Positions 38,085-47,700 of a stretch of 64,000 nucleotides of DNA are shown here, piece by piece (the first letter of the stretch is position 1; every line of letters starts with the position of its first letter). The stretch spans positions 787,111 through 851,110 of the forward strand of contig NZ_LT546166.1 in NCBI RefSeq assembly GCF_900078685.2, in the 5' to 3' direction. The DNA is from Mycolicibacter icosiumassiliensis (GTDB lineage Bacteria > Actinomycetota > Actinomycetes > Mycobacteriales > Mycobacteriaceae). A program made the position numbers and the translations under genes. The notes below the pieces were generated by a model. It searched no databases and had not been told where the DNA came from. It saw only the letters and a program-made list of their open reading frames with translations.

Positions 38085-39422
38085 ATGCCCCCCAAGGCCC
38101 CCAAAGTCCCTTCGGACCTGTTGTCCCAGATCCTGGGCTCCGCCCCGGGATCGTTCCTGTCCAAGCAGCTCGGCGTTCCGCAGGCCGAGACCCTGCGCCG
38201 CTACCGGGTCGGCGAGCCGGCACTGGCCGGACCCCTGCTGATCGGCGGGGCGGGCCGGGTGGCCGAGCCGCTACGCAACCTAGGCGGCCGTTGGGCCGAC
38301 GCGTTCGGCGGGCTGGTCTTCGACGCCACCGGCATCACCTCGCCCGCCGGGCTGACCGCCCTGCACGAGTTCTTCACCCCCCTGCTGCGCAACGTGGGCC
38401 GCTGCGGCCGGCTGGTGGTCGTCGGCACCACCCCCCAGGCCACCGGCAGCGCCGACGAGCAGATCGCTCAACGCGCGCTGGAGGGTTTCACCCGCTCACT
38501 GGGCAAAGAACTGCAGCGCGGTGCCACGGTGCAGCTGGTGTACCTGTCGCCCGACGCCAAGCCCGGCGCCACCGGCCTGGAGTCGACGCTGCGATTCATC
38601 CTTTCGGCCCGCTCGGCCTACGTCGACGGCCAGGTGTTCTACGTGGGCGCCGACGACGCGACCGCACCCGCCGACTGGGACCGTCCGCTGGAAGGCAAGG
38701 TCGCGATCATCACCGGTGCGGCGCGCGGTATCGGCGCCACCATCGCCGAGGTGTTCGCCCGTGACGGCGCCAAAGTGGTGGCGATCGACGTGCCGCAGGC
38801 CGCCGAGGCGCTGGAGAAGACGGCCTCCCGGGTGGGCGGGACGGCGCTAGCGCTGGACGTCACCGCCGACGACGCGGTGGACCAGATCGCCGCGCACCTC
38901 AAGCAGCACTATGGCGGCAAGGCCGACGTACTGGTCAACAACGCCGGCATCACTCGCGACAAGTTGCTGGCCAACATGGACGACGCCCGCTGGAACGCGG
39001 TTTTGGCAGTCAACCTGCTTGCGCCGCAGCGTCTTACCGAAGGACTGGTCGAGGGCGGCAGCATCGGTGAGGGCGGCCGGGTGATCGGCCTGTCGTCGAT
39101 GGCCGGGATCGCCGGTAACCGCGGCCAGACCAACTACGCGGCCACCAAGGCCGGCATGATCGGCTTGACCGAGGCGCTGGCTCCGGCGCTGGCCAAGAAG
39201 GGCATCACGATCAATGCCGTCGCCCCGGGGTTCATCGAGACCGAGATGACGGCGGCGATCCCGCTGGCCACCCGCGAGGTCGGCCGTCGACTCAACTCGC
39301 TGTTCCAGGGTGGTCAGCCCGTCGATGTCGCCGAGTTGATCGGCTACTTCGCCAGCCCGGCATCGAATGCGGTGACCGGCAACACCATCCGGGTCTGCGG
39401 CCAAGCCATGCTGGGGGCGTGA
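38085..39422 (+). CDS. fabG4: High-molecular-weight 3-oxoacyl-ACP/CoA reductase FabG4
   Basis: A 445-residue NADH-type beta-ketoacyl reductase with an N-terminal flavodoxin-like domain (to about 200) and a C-terminal SDR domain. The SDR part has [33 protein letters not shown], the catalytic Ser in [14 protein letters not shown] and Tyr/Lys in [11 protein letters not shown] 38085 has GGAAGG 11 bases upstream; ATG 38070 is also in frame. Compared with the M. tuberculosis Rv0242c sequence as I recall it, about 12 residues appear to be missing between EPLR and NLGGRWAD near residue 62, an in-frame loss. It is coupled to htdX. Confidence 0.93.
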   Translation: MPPKAPKVPSDLLSQILGSAPGSFLSKQLGVPQAETLRRYRVGEPALAGPLLIGGAGRVAEPLRNLGGRWADAFGGLVFDATGITSPAGLTALHEFFTPLLRNVGRCGRLVVVGTTPQATGSADEQIAQRALEGFTRSLGKELQRGATVQLVYLSPDAKPGATGLESTLRFILSARSAYVDGQVFYVGADDATAPADWDRPLEGKVAIITGAARGIGATIAEVFARDGAKVVAIDVPQAAEALEKTASRVGGTALALDVTADDAVDQIAAHLKQHYGGKADVLVNNAGITRDKLLANMDDARWNAVLAVNLLAPQRLTEGLVEGGSIGEGGRVIGLSSMAGIAGNRGQTNYAATKAGMIGLTEALAPALAKKGITINAVAPGFIETEMTAAIPLATREVGRRLNSLFQGGQPVDVAELIGYFASPASNAVTGNTIRVCGQAMLGA

Positions 39423-39427
39423 GACGC

Positions 39428-40270
39428 ATGTCCCAACCCAGTGGCACGAGAAACATGGTGCGTGCGGTCGCCGGGGCGCTGCCCTTCATCCGGCGCACGC
39501 AAGCCCTGCCGAACCGGACGCTGCGGGTCGACCAGCTGGCTATCGACCCCAACCACGTCGCCGCTTACGCGGCCGTCACCGGGCTGCGCTTCGCCGATCA
39601 GGTCCCGCTGACCTACCCCTTCGCGTTGACGTTCCCGACGGTGATGGAGCTGGCCACCGGGTTCGATTTCCCGTTCGCCGCGATGGGCTCGGTACACACC
39701 GAGAACCGGATCACCCGTCACCGCCCGATCGCGGTCACCGACACCGTCGGCGTGACCGTGCGCGCCGAGAACCTGCGCGAACACCGCAAGGGCCTGCTAG
39801 TCGACATCGTTACCGACGTCAACGTCGGCAACGACCCGGCCTGGCATCAGGTGACGACGTTCTTGCACCAGCAGCGCACCAGCCTGTCCGATGAGCCGAA
39901 ACCACCGCCGGCGAAGCAGCCCAAGCTGGGCCCGCCGAGCGCGGTACTGCGGGTGACCCCGGGACAGATCAGGCGCTACGCGTCGGCGGGCGGTGACCAC
40001 AACCCGATCCACACCAGCTCGATCGGCGCCAAGCTGTTCGGCTTCCCCACCGCGATCGCACACGGAATGTTTTCCGCGGCAACGGTTCTGGCCAACATCG
40101 AAGGCTCGCTCCCGGACGCGGTGGATTACACGGTGCGGTTCGGCAAGCCGATGCTGCTACCGGCCAGCCCCGGCCTCTACATCGACAAGGTTGACGGCGG
40201 CTGGGATTTGGCGCTGCGCAACATCGCCAAGGGCTACCCCTACCTGACCGGGACCGTGCGGGCGCTGTAA
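39428..40270 (+). CDS. htdX: 3-hydroxyacyl-thioester dehydratase HtdX
   Basis: A 280-residue double-hotdog MaoC-like dehydratase acting on 3-hydroxyacyl thioesters, the partner reaction to FabG4. The hydratase motif with Asp and His is visible in ASAGGDHNPIHTSSIGAKLF, followed by GFPTAIAHGMFSAATVLANI. The N-terminal half resembles the substrate-binding hotdog (VPLTYPFALTFPTVMELATG). ATG 39428 lies 5 bases after the fabG4 stop; an overlapping GTG at 39419 is possible. Homologue: Rv0241c. Confidence 0.93.
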   Translation: MSQPSGTRNMVRAVAGALPFIRRTQALPNRTLRVDQLAIDPNHVAAYAAVTGLRFADQVPLTYPFALTFPTVMELATGFDFPFAAMGSVHTENRITRHRPIAVTDTVGVTVRAENLREHRKGLLVDIVTDVNVGNDPAWHQVTTFLHQQRTSLSDEPKPPPAKQPKLGPPSAVLRVTPGQIRRYASAGGDHNPIHTSSIGAKLFGFPTAIAHGMFSAATVLANIEGSLPDAVDYTVRFGKPMLLPASPGLYIDKVDGGWDLALRNIAKGYPYLTGTVRAL

Positions 40271-40279
40271 CCCCGCAGA

Positions 40280-40885
40280 TCAAGCGTTGTCGACCGCGAG
40301 GCCGGCCGCCTTCAGCAGATTGGCCTTACTGACTTCCCAGCGGGCGCTGACCACCTCGATCCCCCAGACCGGAATCGACATCACCAGTCCGCGGACCACC
40401 ACCATCACGGTGTCCATGTAGGCCCGCGCGGAGAACCCCGGAGCCGGCGCGGGTAACGCTTCGGCGGAGGCGACGGCCAGTCCGTAAATGTGTTGCTCCA
40501 GCGACTTCACGGTCTTGGCCAGTTGCGGGTCGGTCCAACACGCCACCCACAACTGGGCGACCGAAAGCGCTTGGGGCGTGGTGAATTCACGCCAGATCAG
40601 GTCGAGGTATCCGCCCAGGTCGAGCGTGGCGGTCGCGGCCGTCTCTTCGAAGTGGATGCGGGCCTGGTCAGCCAGTTCGAAGGCGAGCTGGGCGACCGCG
40701 GCCGTCACCAGATCATCGCGGGTCGGAAAGTGGTACATGACCGTGCTTTGCGACACGGTCGCGGCGCCGGCGACGCGGCGCGTCGTCACCGCGACCACCC
40801 CCTCGGTCCGGAGTAGTTCGACCGCCGCGCCAACCAGTGCTTGACGCGTGGCGACGCGCTGTTCGGCCCGCGTGCCAATTTTCAT
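40280..40885 (-). CDS. TetR family transcriptional regulator
   Basis: A 201-residue TetR regulator. The helix-turn-helix reads VVAVTTRRVAGAATVSQSTVMYHF (near 29-53), followed by a helical ligand domain (DLGGYLDLIWREFTTPQALS). It converges on htdX with a 9-bp gap and is divergent from the PE-PPE hydrolase gene, from which it is separated by a 137-bp region containing the palindrome at 40925-40940. The hydrolase gene or its own promoter is the likely target. Confidence 0.87.
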   Translation of the reverse strand: MKIGTRAEQRVATRQALVGAAVELLRTEGVVAVTTRRVAGAATVSQSTVMYHFPTRDDLVTAAVAQLAFELADQARIHFEETAATATLDLGGYLDLIWREFTTPQALSVAQLWVACWTDPQLAKTVKSLEQHIYGLAVASAEALPAPAPGFSARAYMDTVMVVVRGLVMSIPVWGIEVVSARWEVSKANLLKAAGLAVDNA

Positions 40886-40924
40886 TGGGATTCCCCTATT
40901 GCGTTGACAGGTCTGCCACAGCTA

Positions 40925-40940
40925 ATCTGACTGATCAGAT
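40925..40940. promoter_or_regulatory. Inverted repeat ATCTGA-N4-TCAGAT, candidate TetR operator
   Basis: Perfect 6-bp arms with a 4-base spacer, located 40 bp upstream of the TetR gene and about 83 bp upstream of the divergent PE-PPE hydrolase gene. The position suggests control of both promoters by this TetR. Confidence 0.5.
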
Positions 40941-41022
40941 GAACAGTCAACCAGGGCTCGGTCGTCATTTCCGCTGTTCAGGCCTGAAGACCTTGCCATG
41001 AGGCAATTGTAAGGACACACCG

Positions 41023-42516
41023 ATGACCTTCGCGTTCCGTCTCGACAACACCGGCCGGCCGCTGCACGCCCTCGCCGTACCGCTGGCCATCACCTCCGCC
41101 GTCACCCTTGCGGTGTCCCCGGCCCTGCACCCGGTATCGACCACTGAGTGGAAAACCGTTACCGCCCAAGCAAAATTGCTGGACACCGAGGCCTGGATCA
41201 TGGGTGGCAGCGGCCTGCCGATCCCGCCCCAGAGCTACATGGACGCGCTCTTTGCCCGCTACATCGACCCGGCCACCCCGTTCTTCGACGGCCAGCCGCG
41301 CTATCCGGTGGATAAGACGAATCCCCTGTTCACGCCGGAGGGCCTCTACCCCAACAGTGGCGTCAAGAGCCTGGAACTGGATCCGTCGATCGCCCAGGGC
41401 GTCACCATCTTGCAAAACACGATCAACCAGCAGATCGCCGAGGGAAACAACCTCGTCGTCCTGGGCTACTCGCAAAGCAGCACCATTTCCACGATCGTGA
41501 TGCGCGACCTGCTGGCACTGCCTGCCGACCAGCAGCCGACCGCCGACCAGTTGTCCTTCGTACTGCTCGGCGCCCCCAACAATCCCAACGGCGGGCTGTT
41601 CGAACGATTCAATGTCCTCAACGACGGCAGCTACCCGACCATCCCGAGTCTGGGTATCACGTTCAACGGCGCCATCCCGGACGCCACCCCGTGGGACACC
41701 TCCGTCTACACCCTGGAATACGACGGCTACGCCGACTTCCCGAAGTACCCGATCAATTTCCTGGCCGACCTCAACGCTGTCCTGGGCATCATCTACGAGC
41801 ACGTGGTCTACCCGAGCCTGACCGCCGAACAACTGGGGACGGCGATCGAATTGCCGATGAGCGAGGGTTATGACGGAAACACCCACTACTTCATGATTCC
41901 CAGCGAGATACTGCCGCTGCTGATGCCGCTGCAGTCGATCCCGGTCATCGGCCAGCCGCTCTACGACCTGTTGGAACCGAGTATGCGGATCCTGGTGAAC
42001 CTCGGCTACGGCAGCATCACCGAAGGCTGGTCCGCCGGCCCGGCCAATGTGGCCACCCCGTTCGAGCTGTTCCCGACCGACCTCAACTGGGGTGAGGTCC
42101 TGACGGCTTTGGGCAATGGGGCGCAACAGGGCTGGAACGACTTCGTCCACGATCTGTCGAACCTGTCCTTCCCCGCTGCCTCCGATTTCCTGGGCACCTC
42201 GGCGGGCGACGTCACGTCGTTCGCGTTGCCCAGCCTCAGCGAACTTGCCAACGCGTTCAGCAGCATCACCTCGACGGCTTACGCCGCGCTGCTTCCCACG
42301 GCCGACATCCTCAACGCCTTGCTCACCACCGCACCGGCGTACGCATTCGAGGTGTTCGCCCAAGAACTCGCCCAGGGCGACATCGTCAACGCCATCGGGT
42401 TGCCGATCGCCGGCATCCTCGGATTAGGCACGCTGGGAGTCGGTTTCGAATATCTCGCACTCAACGGCGCGGTCAGCGACATCACCGCGACCATCCAGGA
42501 TCTGTTCACGGCCTGA
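41023..42516 (+). CDS. PE-PPE domain-containing serine hydrolase
   Basis: A 497-residue secreted-type alpha/beta hydrolase with the PE-PPE C-terminal domain but no PE or PPE N-terminus. A hydrophobic N-terminal segment (ALAVPLAITSAVTLAVSPAL, about 16-35) looks like a signal peptide. The nucleophile motif GYSQS lies at 148-152 (Ser150). VLLGAPNNPNGGLFERF and the typical YDGYADFPKYPINFLADLNA follow. These enzymes act as esterases or lipases at the cell envelope. The C-terminal 130 residues are hydrophobic and Ala/Leu-rich. It is divergent from a TetR gene and convergent with the next one, 12 bp away. Confidence 0.9.
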   Translation: MTFAFRLDNTGRPLHALAVPLAITSAVTLAVSPALHPVSTTEWKTVTAQAKLLDTEAWIMGGSGLPIPPQSYMDALFARYIDPATPFFDGQPRYPVDKTNPLFTPEGLYPNSGVKSLELDPSIAQGVTILQNTINQQIAEGNNLVVLGYSQSSTISTIVMRDLLALPADQQPTADQLSFVLLGAPNNPNGGLFERFNVLNDGSYPTIPSLGITFNGAIPDATPWDTSVYTLEYDGYADFPKYPINFLADLNAVLGIIYEHVVYPSLTAEQLGTAIELPMSEGYDGNTHYFMIPSEILPLLMPLQSIPVIGQPLYDLLEPSMRILVNLGYGSITEGWSAGPANVATPFELFPTDLNWGEVLTALGNGAQQGWNDFVHDLSNLSFPAASDFLGTSAGDVTSFALPSLSELANAFSSITSTAYAALLPTADILNALLTTAPAYAFEVFAQELAQGDIVNAIGLPIAGILGLGTLGVGFEYLALNGAVSDITATIQDLFTA

Positions 42517-42528
42517 GGCCGCACTCGA

Positions 42529-43149
42529 TTACCCGGCCGCGACGGCGCCGTCGCGGCCGCCGGGGGCTTCCTTAAGGCCGCGCCAGAACAGATCGATCAT
42601 CAGCTCGCCGGCTTCGTCGACGTCGGTGTCGCCGGTACTGACCCGGCTGGCGATGGCCTCGCCGGCGCCCACCAGTGCGACCGCCATCAACTCGAAGTCG
42701 AGGCCCGGTTCGGGTTTACGCGTGCCGGCCCGCAGCAGCCGGCCGACCAGCTCGATGATTCGCTCGCGGCCCTCGCGCACGGTGTGGGCGAACGCCTGAG
42801 AACTGGTGGCCTGGGTGTACATCACGATCCACGACGCCCGGTTGGCATCGATGTAGCGCAAGAACGACCGAATGGTATTGCGCAGCATGTCTTTCGGGGG
42901 CTGTTGAAAATCGATGTCGGTACGCACTGTCTCGACGAAGCGGCGCAGTTCGCGGTCCAGACATGCCCCGAACAATTCTTCTTTGGAGCCGTAGTACAGG
43001 TAGAGCATCGGCTTGGAGATCTGCGCGGCCGCAGCTATCGAATCCATCGAGGTCTCGTGGTAGCCGTTCATCGAGAACATCTGCACCGCGGCGTCGAGCA
43101 TCTGCTGTTCGCGCACGGCCCGCGGTAACCGCTTGCTACCAGCTGCCAT
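42529..43149 (-). CDS. TetR family transcriptional regulator (Rv0238-like)
   Basis: A 206-residue TetR protein. The DNA-binding part is MLDAAVQMFSMNGYHETSMD followed by SIAAAAQISKPMLYLYYG. It corresponds by position and pattern to M. tuberculosis Rv0238, upstream of lpqI. A TTACCGAAGAGTAA element at 43188-43201 in front of it resembles the boxes at fadE5 and fadA2/fabG4, suggesting that it represses itself and these fatty-acid genes. The last codons contain the 26-bp palindrome at 42534-42559. Confidence 0.9.
   Translation of the reverse strand: MAAGSKRLPRAVREQQMLDAAVQMFSMNGYHETSMDSIAAAAQISKPMLYLYYGSKEELFGACLDRELRRFVETVRTDIDFQQPPKDMLRNTIRSFLRYIDANRASWIVMYTQATSSQAFAHTVREGRERIIELVGRLLRAGTRKPEPGLDFELMAVALVGAGEAIASRVSTGDTDVDEAGELMIDLFWRGLKEAPGGRDGAVAAG
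42534..42559. terminator. 26-bp GC-rich palindrome in a convergent gene junction
   Basis: CGGCCGCGACGGC followed directly by GCCGTCGCGGCCG is a perfect palindrome beginning 18 bases after the PE-PPE hydrolase stop and lying inside the last codons of the convergent TetR gene. It would form a loopless or tight hairpin and is likely the terminator for the plus-strand gene, possibly for both. Confidence 0.5.
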
Positions 43150-43187
43150 CGCCTCGAGGTCCTTCCGCGCTCCCCCTCGGCACGATC

Positions 43188-43201
43188 TTACCGAAGAGTA
43201 A
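43188..43201. promoter_or_regulatory. TTAC-N6-GTAA box upstream of the Rv0238-like TetR gene
   Basis: TTACCGAAGAGTAA lies 39 bp upstream of the TetR start. It shares TTAC, GTAA and the spacing with the elements at 29185-29198 and 38014-38027. Autoregulation is the simplest reading. Confidence 0.5.
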
Positions 43202-43227
43202 CTTGTGTGCTGCCCACGCCGCCGGAA

Positions 43228-44406
43228 TCAGCCGCGGCAGTGCGTACCAGGCTTCTTGACCGCGGCAACCCGTGCCAGCGAGGCCTCGACAGCCTCCTGC
43301 TTCAGCTCCCCGGCGGACACCGCCTGCTCCAACCTGTCCAGCACCGCCGGCACCTCGTCGGTGGTGACCCACAGCGCGATGTCGACACCGGCCCGCAGGC
43401 TGCGCAGTACCGCCTCGGCGACCCCGTAGTGCTCGGTGATCGCCGCCATCGACGACAGGTCGTCACTGAACACGGGGCCGTCGAACGCCGGGCCGTGGTA
43501 GTCGGTGCCGGTGCGCAGCAGCTCGACCGCCGCCGGACTCAAGCTGGCGGGGTCCTCGGTCAGGCCGGGCACCTCCAGGTGGCCCATCATCACTGCAACC
43601 GGCGCCTGGGTGACCAGGGTGCGGTAGGGCACCAAGTCGTTGTCCTGCAACTGCGCCAGGGGCGGGGTGACCACCGCGCCGGCGGTGTGGGAGTCACCGG
43701 AACCGTGGCCGTGGCCGGGAAAGTGCTTGAGCACCGGCAGTAGCCCGGCGTCGCGCAATCCCTGCGCATAGGCGCCGGCGTATTCGGTGACCTTGGCCGG
43801 GTCCGAACCGAACGAGCGGTCACCGATCACGGTGTCGTCGTCGGTATCGGAGTCCACCACGTCGACGACGGGTGCGAAATCAACGGTGATGCCCAGGTCG
43901 GCCATCTTGCGGCCCCGCTCGGCGGCCAGCTCACGCACTTGCGCTGCGCTACTGCTCTGCGCCAGTTCCTTCGCCGACGGCGACTTCCCGATCAGCGACG
44001 ACAGCCGCGACACCCGGCCGCCCTCCTCGTCGACGCTGACCGCCAGTGGCAGCGGCCCGCCGGTTCCCGCGATCTCCTTGAGCGAACCGTCGGTAAGCAT
44101 GGACAACTCGGTCCAGCTGCCGATGAAGATGCCGCCGACGTGGTGATCGGTGACCACCGCGCGGGCGTCGGCCGCGTCACGAACCCCCACCATCACCAGC
44201 TGCGCCAGCTTGTCGCGCAGCGGCAGGGCCGACACCTGCTCACATACCGGATCCACCGACGGCGCGGCAGCCGTCGCCTTCGAAGGGGAAGCGTCAGACG
44301 ACGGTGCGGGCGTCTCGTCACGGGGCGAGCACGACGTGACGAGGGCCGGCAGCACCGCGGCGGCCAGCAGCAGACCGGGCAGTTGTCGAGTCAGCGATCC
44401 AGGCAT
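43228..44406 (-). CDS. lpqI: LpqI, beta-N-acetylhexosaminidase-type GH3 lipoprotein
   Basis: A 392-residue lipoprotein of glycoside hydrolase family 3 (NagZ-like), involved in cutting N-acetylglucosamine from peptidoglycan fragments. A signal peptide ends in lipobox LVTSC (Cys26), followed by a Ser/Ala/Pro linker. The NagZ signature KHFPGHGHGSGDSHTAG carries the catalytic His/Asp loop, and FDGPVFSDDLSSMAAI the nucleophilic Asp. Homologue: Rv0237. It lies 78 bp upstream of the Rv0238-like TetR gene on the same strand, so it may be cotranscribed with it. Confidence 0.94.
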   Translation of the reverse strand: MPGSLTRQLPGLLLAAAVLPALVTSCSPRDETPAPSSDASPSKATAAAPSVDPVCEQVSALPLRDKLAQLVMVGVRDAADARAVVTDHHVGGIFIGSWTELSMLTDGSLKEIAGTGGPLPLAVSVDEEGGRVSRLSSLIGKSPSAKELAQSSSAAQVRELAAERGRKMADLGITVDFAPVVDVVDSDTDDDTVIGDRSFGSDPAKVTEYAGAYAQGLRDAGLLPVLKHFPGHGHGSGDSHTAGAVVTPPLAQLQDNDLVPYRTLVTQAPVAVMMGHLEVPGLTEDPASLSPAAVELLRTGTDYHGPAFDGPVFSDDLSSMAAITEHYGVAEAVLRSLRAGVDIALWVTTDEVPAVLDRLEQAVSAGELKQEAVEASLARVAAVKKPGTHCRG

Positions 44407-44540
44407 CGCACCATGCTGTCACGGCCGGAACCGCGGGGCTCATGAAGGCTCACGTGCTACGTTGGCGGTCGGGGGCCAGCGGGGGCTGATGTTGATGGCG
44501 CCCCCGATCTACGTCACGAGAGTGCAGAAGGAGCCTGACC

Positions 44541-44714
44541 ATGCCTCGGTTCGTGGTGCCGGCAGCCATAAGCATCGTCGTGGGGGTGTTGCTGGGTGCG
44601 GCGGCCGTCTTCGGGGTCACGCTGATGGTGCAACAAGACACCAAGCCGCAGATCGCCGGGGGTGACCCGGCGTCCTCGGTGCTGAACAGGGTGGAATACG
44701 GCAACCGCGGCTGA
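44541..44714 (+). CDS. Small membrane/secreted protein (DUF2613-like, Rv0236A type)
   Basis: A 57-residue protein with one hydrophobic N-terminal helix (VVPAAISIVVGVLLGAAAVF) and a short polar tail ending LNRVEYGNRG. A GAAGGAG ribosome site precedes ATG 44541. The tail pattern and the place directly before aftD match the small gene Rv0236A of M. tuberculosis. It starts 49 bp before aftD ends its leader and is likely cotranscribed with aftD. A role in arabinan synthesis is possible but not shown. Confidence 0.85.
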   Translation: MPRFVVPAAISIVVGVLLGAAAVFGVTLMVQQDTKPQIAGGDPASSVLNRVEYGNRG

Positions 44715-44763
44715 CCTGCGGACGCCGGCAACGCCCGACCGTACGCCGGCAACACCGCAGGCT

Positions 44764-47700
44764 GTGACACCGTTATCCCGGCGCTGGTTGTGGCTGGTCG
44801 GCGCGGTCTCTCTCACCCTCAGCCTGCTGCAGGCACCCGGCCGGATCTCTCCGGACACCAAACTTGACCTGACCATCGCTCCGCTGCGGTTTCTGGCTCG
44901 TGCCGCCAACCTGTGGAGCAGCGAACTGCCGTTCGGCCAGGTGCAGAACCAGGCGTACGGCTATCTGTTCCCGCACGGCACCTTCTTCCTGGCGGGTGAC
45001 CTGCTGGGGCTGCCCGGCTGGATAGTTCAGCGGCTGTGGTGGGCGGTGCTGCTCACGGTGGGGTTCTGGGGCCTGCTGCGGGTGGCTGAGACATTGCGGA
45101 TCGGGACCCCGACGGCACGGTTGATCGGCGCCACCGTGTTCGCCCTGTCGCCACGAGTGCTCACCACCCTGGGCTCGATCTCCTCCGAGACGCTGCCGAT
45201 GATGCTGGCCCCCTGGGTGTTGCTGCCGGTCATCCGGGCGCTGGGGGCGCCCGGTGATCCGAGCCAGGACACCCCGGAGCGGCCCGCGCGGGTGCTGGCC
45301 GGCCAGGCTGGGGTCGCGGTTGCGTTGATGGGCGCGGTGAACGCCGTCGCGACGCTGGCGGGTTGCCTTCCGGCGATGATCTGGTGGCTGTGTCATCGCC
45401 CGAACCGGCGCTGGTGGCGGTTCACCGGCTGGTGGCTGCTGGCGCTGGCGCTGGCGGTGACCTGGTGGGTGGTGGCCCTGCTGCTGCTAGGACGGGTCAG
45501 CCCGCCGTTCCTGGACTTCATCGAATCGGCCGGCGTCACCACCCGGTGGACGTCGCTGACCGAGATGCTGCGCGGCACCCACAGCTGGACGCCGTTCGTC
45601 GCGCCGAATGCCACGGCCGGGGCGCCGCTGGTCACCCGCCCGGTGATGATCCTGGGCACCTGCCTGGTCGCGGCCGCCGGTCTAGCCGGACTGACCGGCC
45701 TGCTGGCTCGGCGCGCACCTGGCGCCGCACGGCTGGTCACCATGCTGCTGATCGGGGTGACACTGTTAGCCATCGGCTACGCCGGTGGACTGGGCTCGCC
45801 GCTGGCCCACTCGGTGCAGGCCTTCCTGGACGGGGCAGGGGCGCCGCTGCGCAACCTGCACAAACTCGAGTCGGTGATCCGGATCCCGATAGTCCTGGGG
45901 CTCACCCATCTGCTGGGCCGCATCCCGTTGCCGGGCAGCGCGCCGGCGCCGGTGTGGCGGCGCGCGTTCGCCCACCCCGAACACCACAAGTCAGCCGCGG
46001 TCGGTCTGGTGGTCCTGACTGCTGTGCTGGTCTCGACGTCACTGGCCTGGACCGGCCGGCTCACCCCGCCGGGCACATTCAGTGCAATGCCGCAGTATTG
46101 GCGCGACGCCGCCGCCTGGCTGGCCGAACACAACAGCGGTGGACCCACCCCCGGCCGGGTGCTGGTGGCGCCGGGGGCGCCGTTTGCCACCCAGACCTGG
46201 GGCACCAGCCACGACGAACCCCTGCAGGTCCTCAGCGAGATAGGGGCCGGCCCGTGGGGAGTGCGCGACTCGATCCCGCTGACCCCGCCGCAGACCATTC
46301 GGGCGCTCGACTCGGTGCAGCGCCTGTTCGCCGCCGGCCGCCCGTCCGCAGGCCTGGCCGACACCCTGATCAGGCAAGGCATCTCCTACCTGGTGGTGCG
46401 CAACGACCTGGACCCCGACACCTCACGGTCGGCCCGGCCATTGCTGGTGCACCGCGCTGTCGACGGCTCGCCGGGATTGCAGCGGGTGGCCCAGTTCGGC
46501 GATCCCGTCGGGTCGGGCACGGTCCCCGGATTCGTCGCCGACAGCGGCCTGCGGCCGGCCTATCCCGCGATCGAGATCTACCGGGATCTGACCGACCTTG
46601 ACGCGATGCCGCGGGTCGACGGCGGCCCGGAGGTATTGCTGCGACTCGACGAACACCGCCGACTGCGCGGTGAGCCGGTGCTGGGCCCGGTGTTGCTGAC
46701 CGCTGACGCCCGCCGTGCGGATTTGGGCGCACCGGTAGTCACCGTCACCGACACACCCCTGGCTCGCGAGACCGACTACGGCCGGGTCGATGACCACTCG
46801 TCGACGATCCGGGCGGCCGGTGACGCCCGGCATACCCTCAGCCGGGTTCCGGACTATCCGACACCGGGCGCCAGCACGGTGTTCGGCGGCTGGCTCGGCG
46901 GCCGGCTCACCGCCTCCAGCTCATCCTCGGACGCCACCACGCTGCCCGATGTCGCGCCGTCGACCTCACCGGCCGCCGCCATCGACGGCGACTCGGGCAC
47001 CGCCTGGGTATCCAACGCCCTGCAGTCGGCGGTCGGCCAGTGGCTGCAGGTGGACTTCGACCACCCGCTGACCAACGGCACCATCACCGTGACGCCCAGT
47101 GCGACGGCCGTCGGCGCGCAGGTGCGGCGGATCCAGATCTCCACGGTCAACGGCACCACCACGCTGCGGTTCGACCGCGCCGGCGAGCCCCTGATCGCTG
47201 CGCTGCCCTATGGCGAAACGCCCTGGGTGCGGATCACCGCGTCGGGCACCGACGACGGCTCCCCCGGTGTGCAGTTCGGCATCACCGATCTGGCGATCAC
47301 CCAGTACGACGCTTCGGGCTTCGCGCACCCGGTCGACCTGCGCCACACCGCGCTGGTTCCCGCGCCGCCCGCAGGCGCCCAGGTGGCGCAGTGGGACCTG
47401 GGTACCGGCTTGCCGGGACGGACCGGTTGCGCGACGGCCGACGGCGCGGTGCGCTGCGCGGCGTCGATGATGCTCGAGCCCGAGGAGCCCGCCACCTTCA
47501 GCCGCACCCTGAACGTGCCGCGGCCCATGTCGGTGACCCCGATCGTCTGGGTGCGCCCGCGTCAAGGCCCGAACCTGGTCGACTTGATCGCCGAGCCGGG
47601 CACCCTGCGGGCCCGCGGCGACGCCGACGTGCTCGACGTGCTGGGGTCGGCCTACGCCGCCGCCGACGGTGACCCGGGCACGGCATGGACGGCGTCGCAG

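Noticed and set aside
36419..38764. A 781-codon plus-strand open frame across fadA2 and the start of fabG4
   Set aside because: It is the antisense shadow of fadA2 in GC-rich DNA, has no recognisable domain, and the fadA2 frame is strongly conserved.
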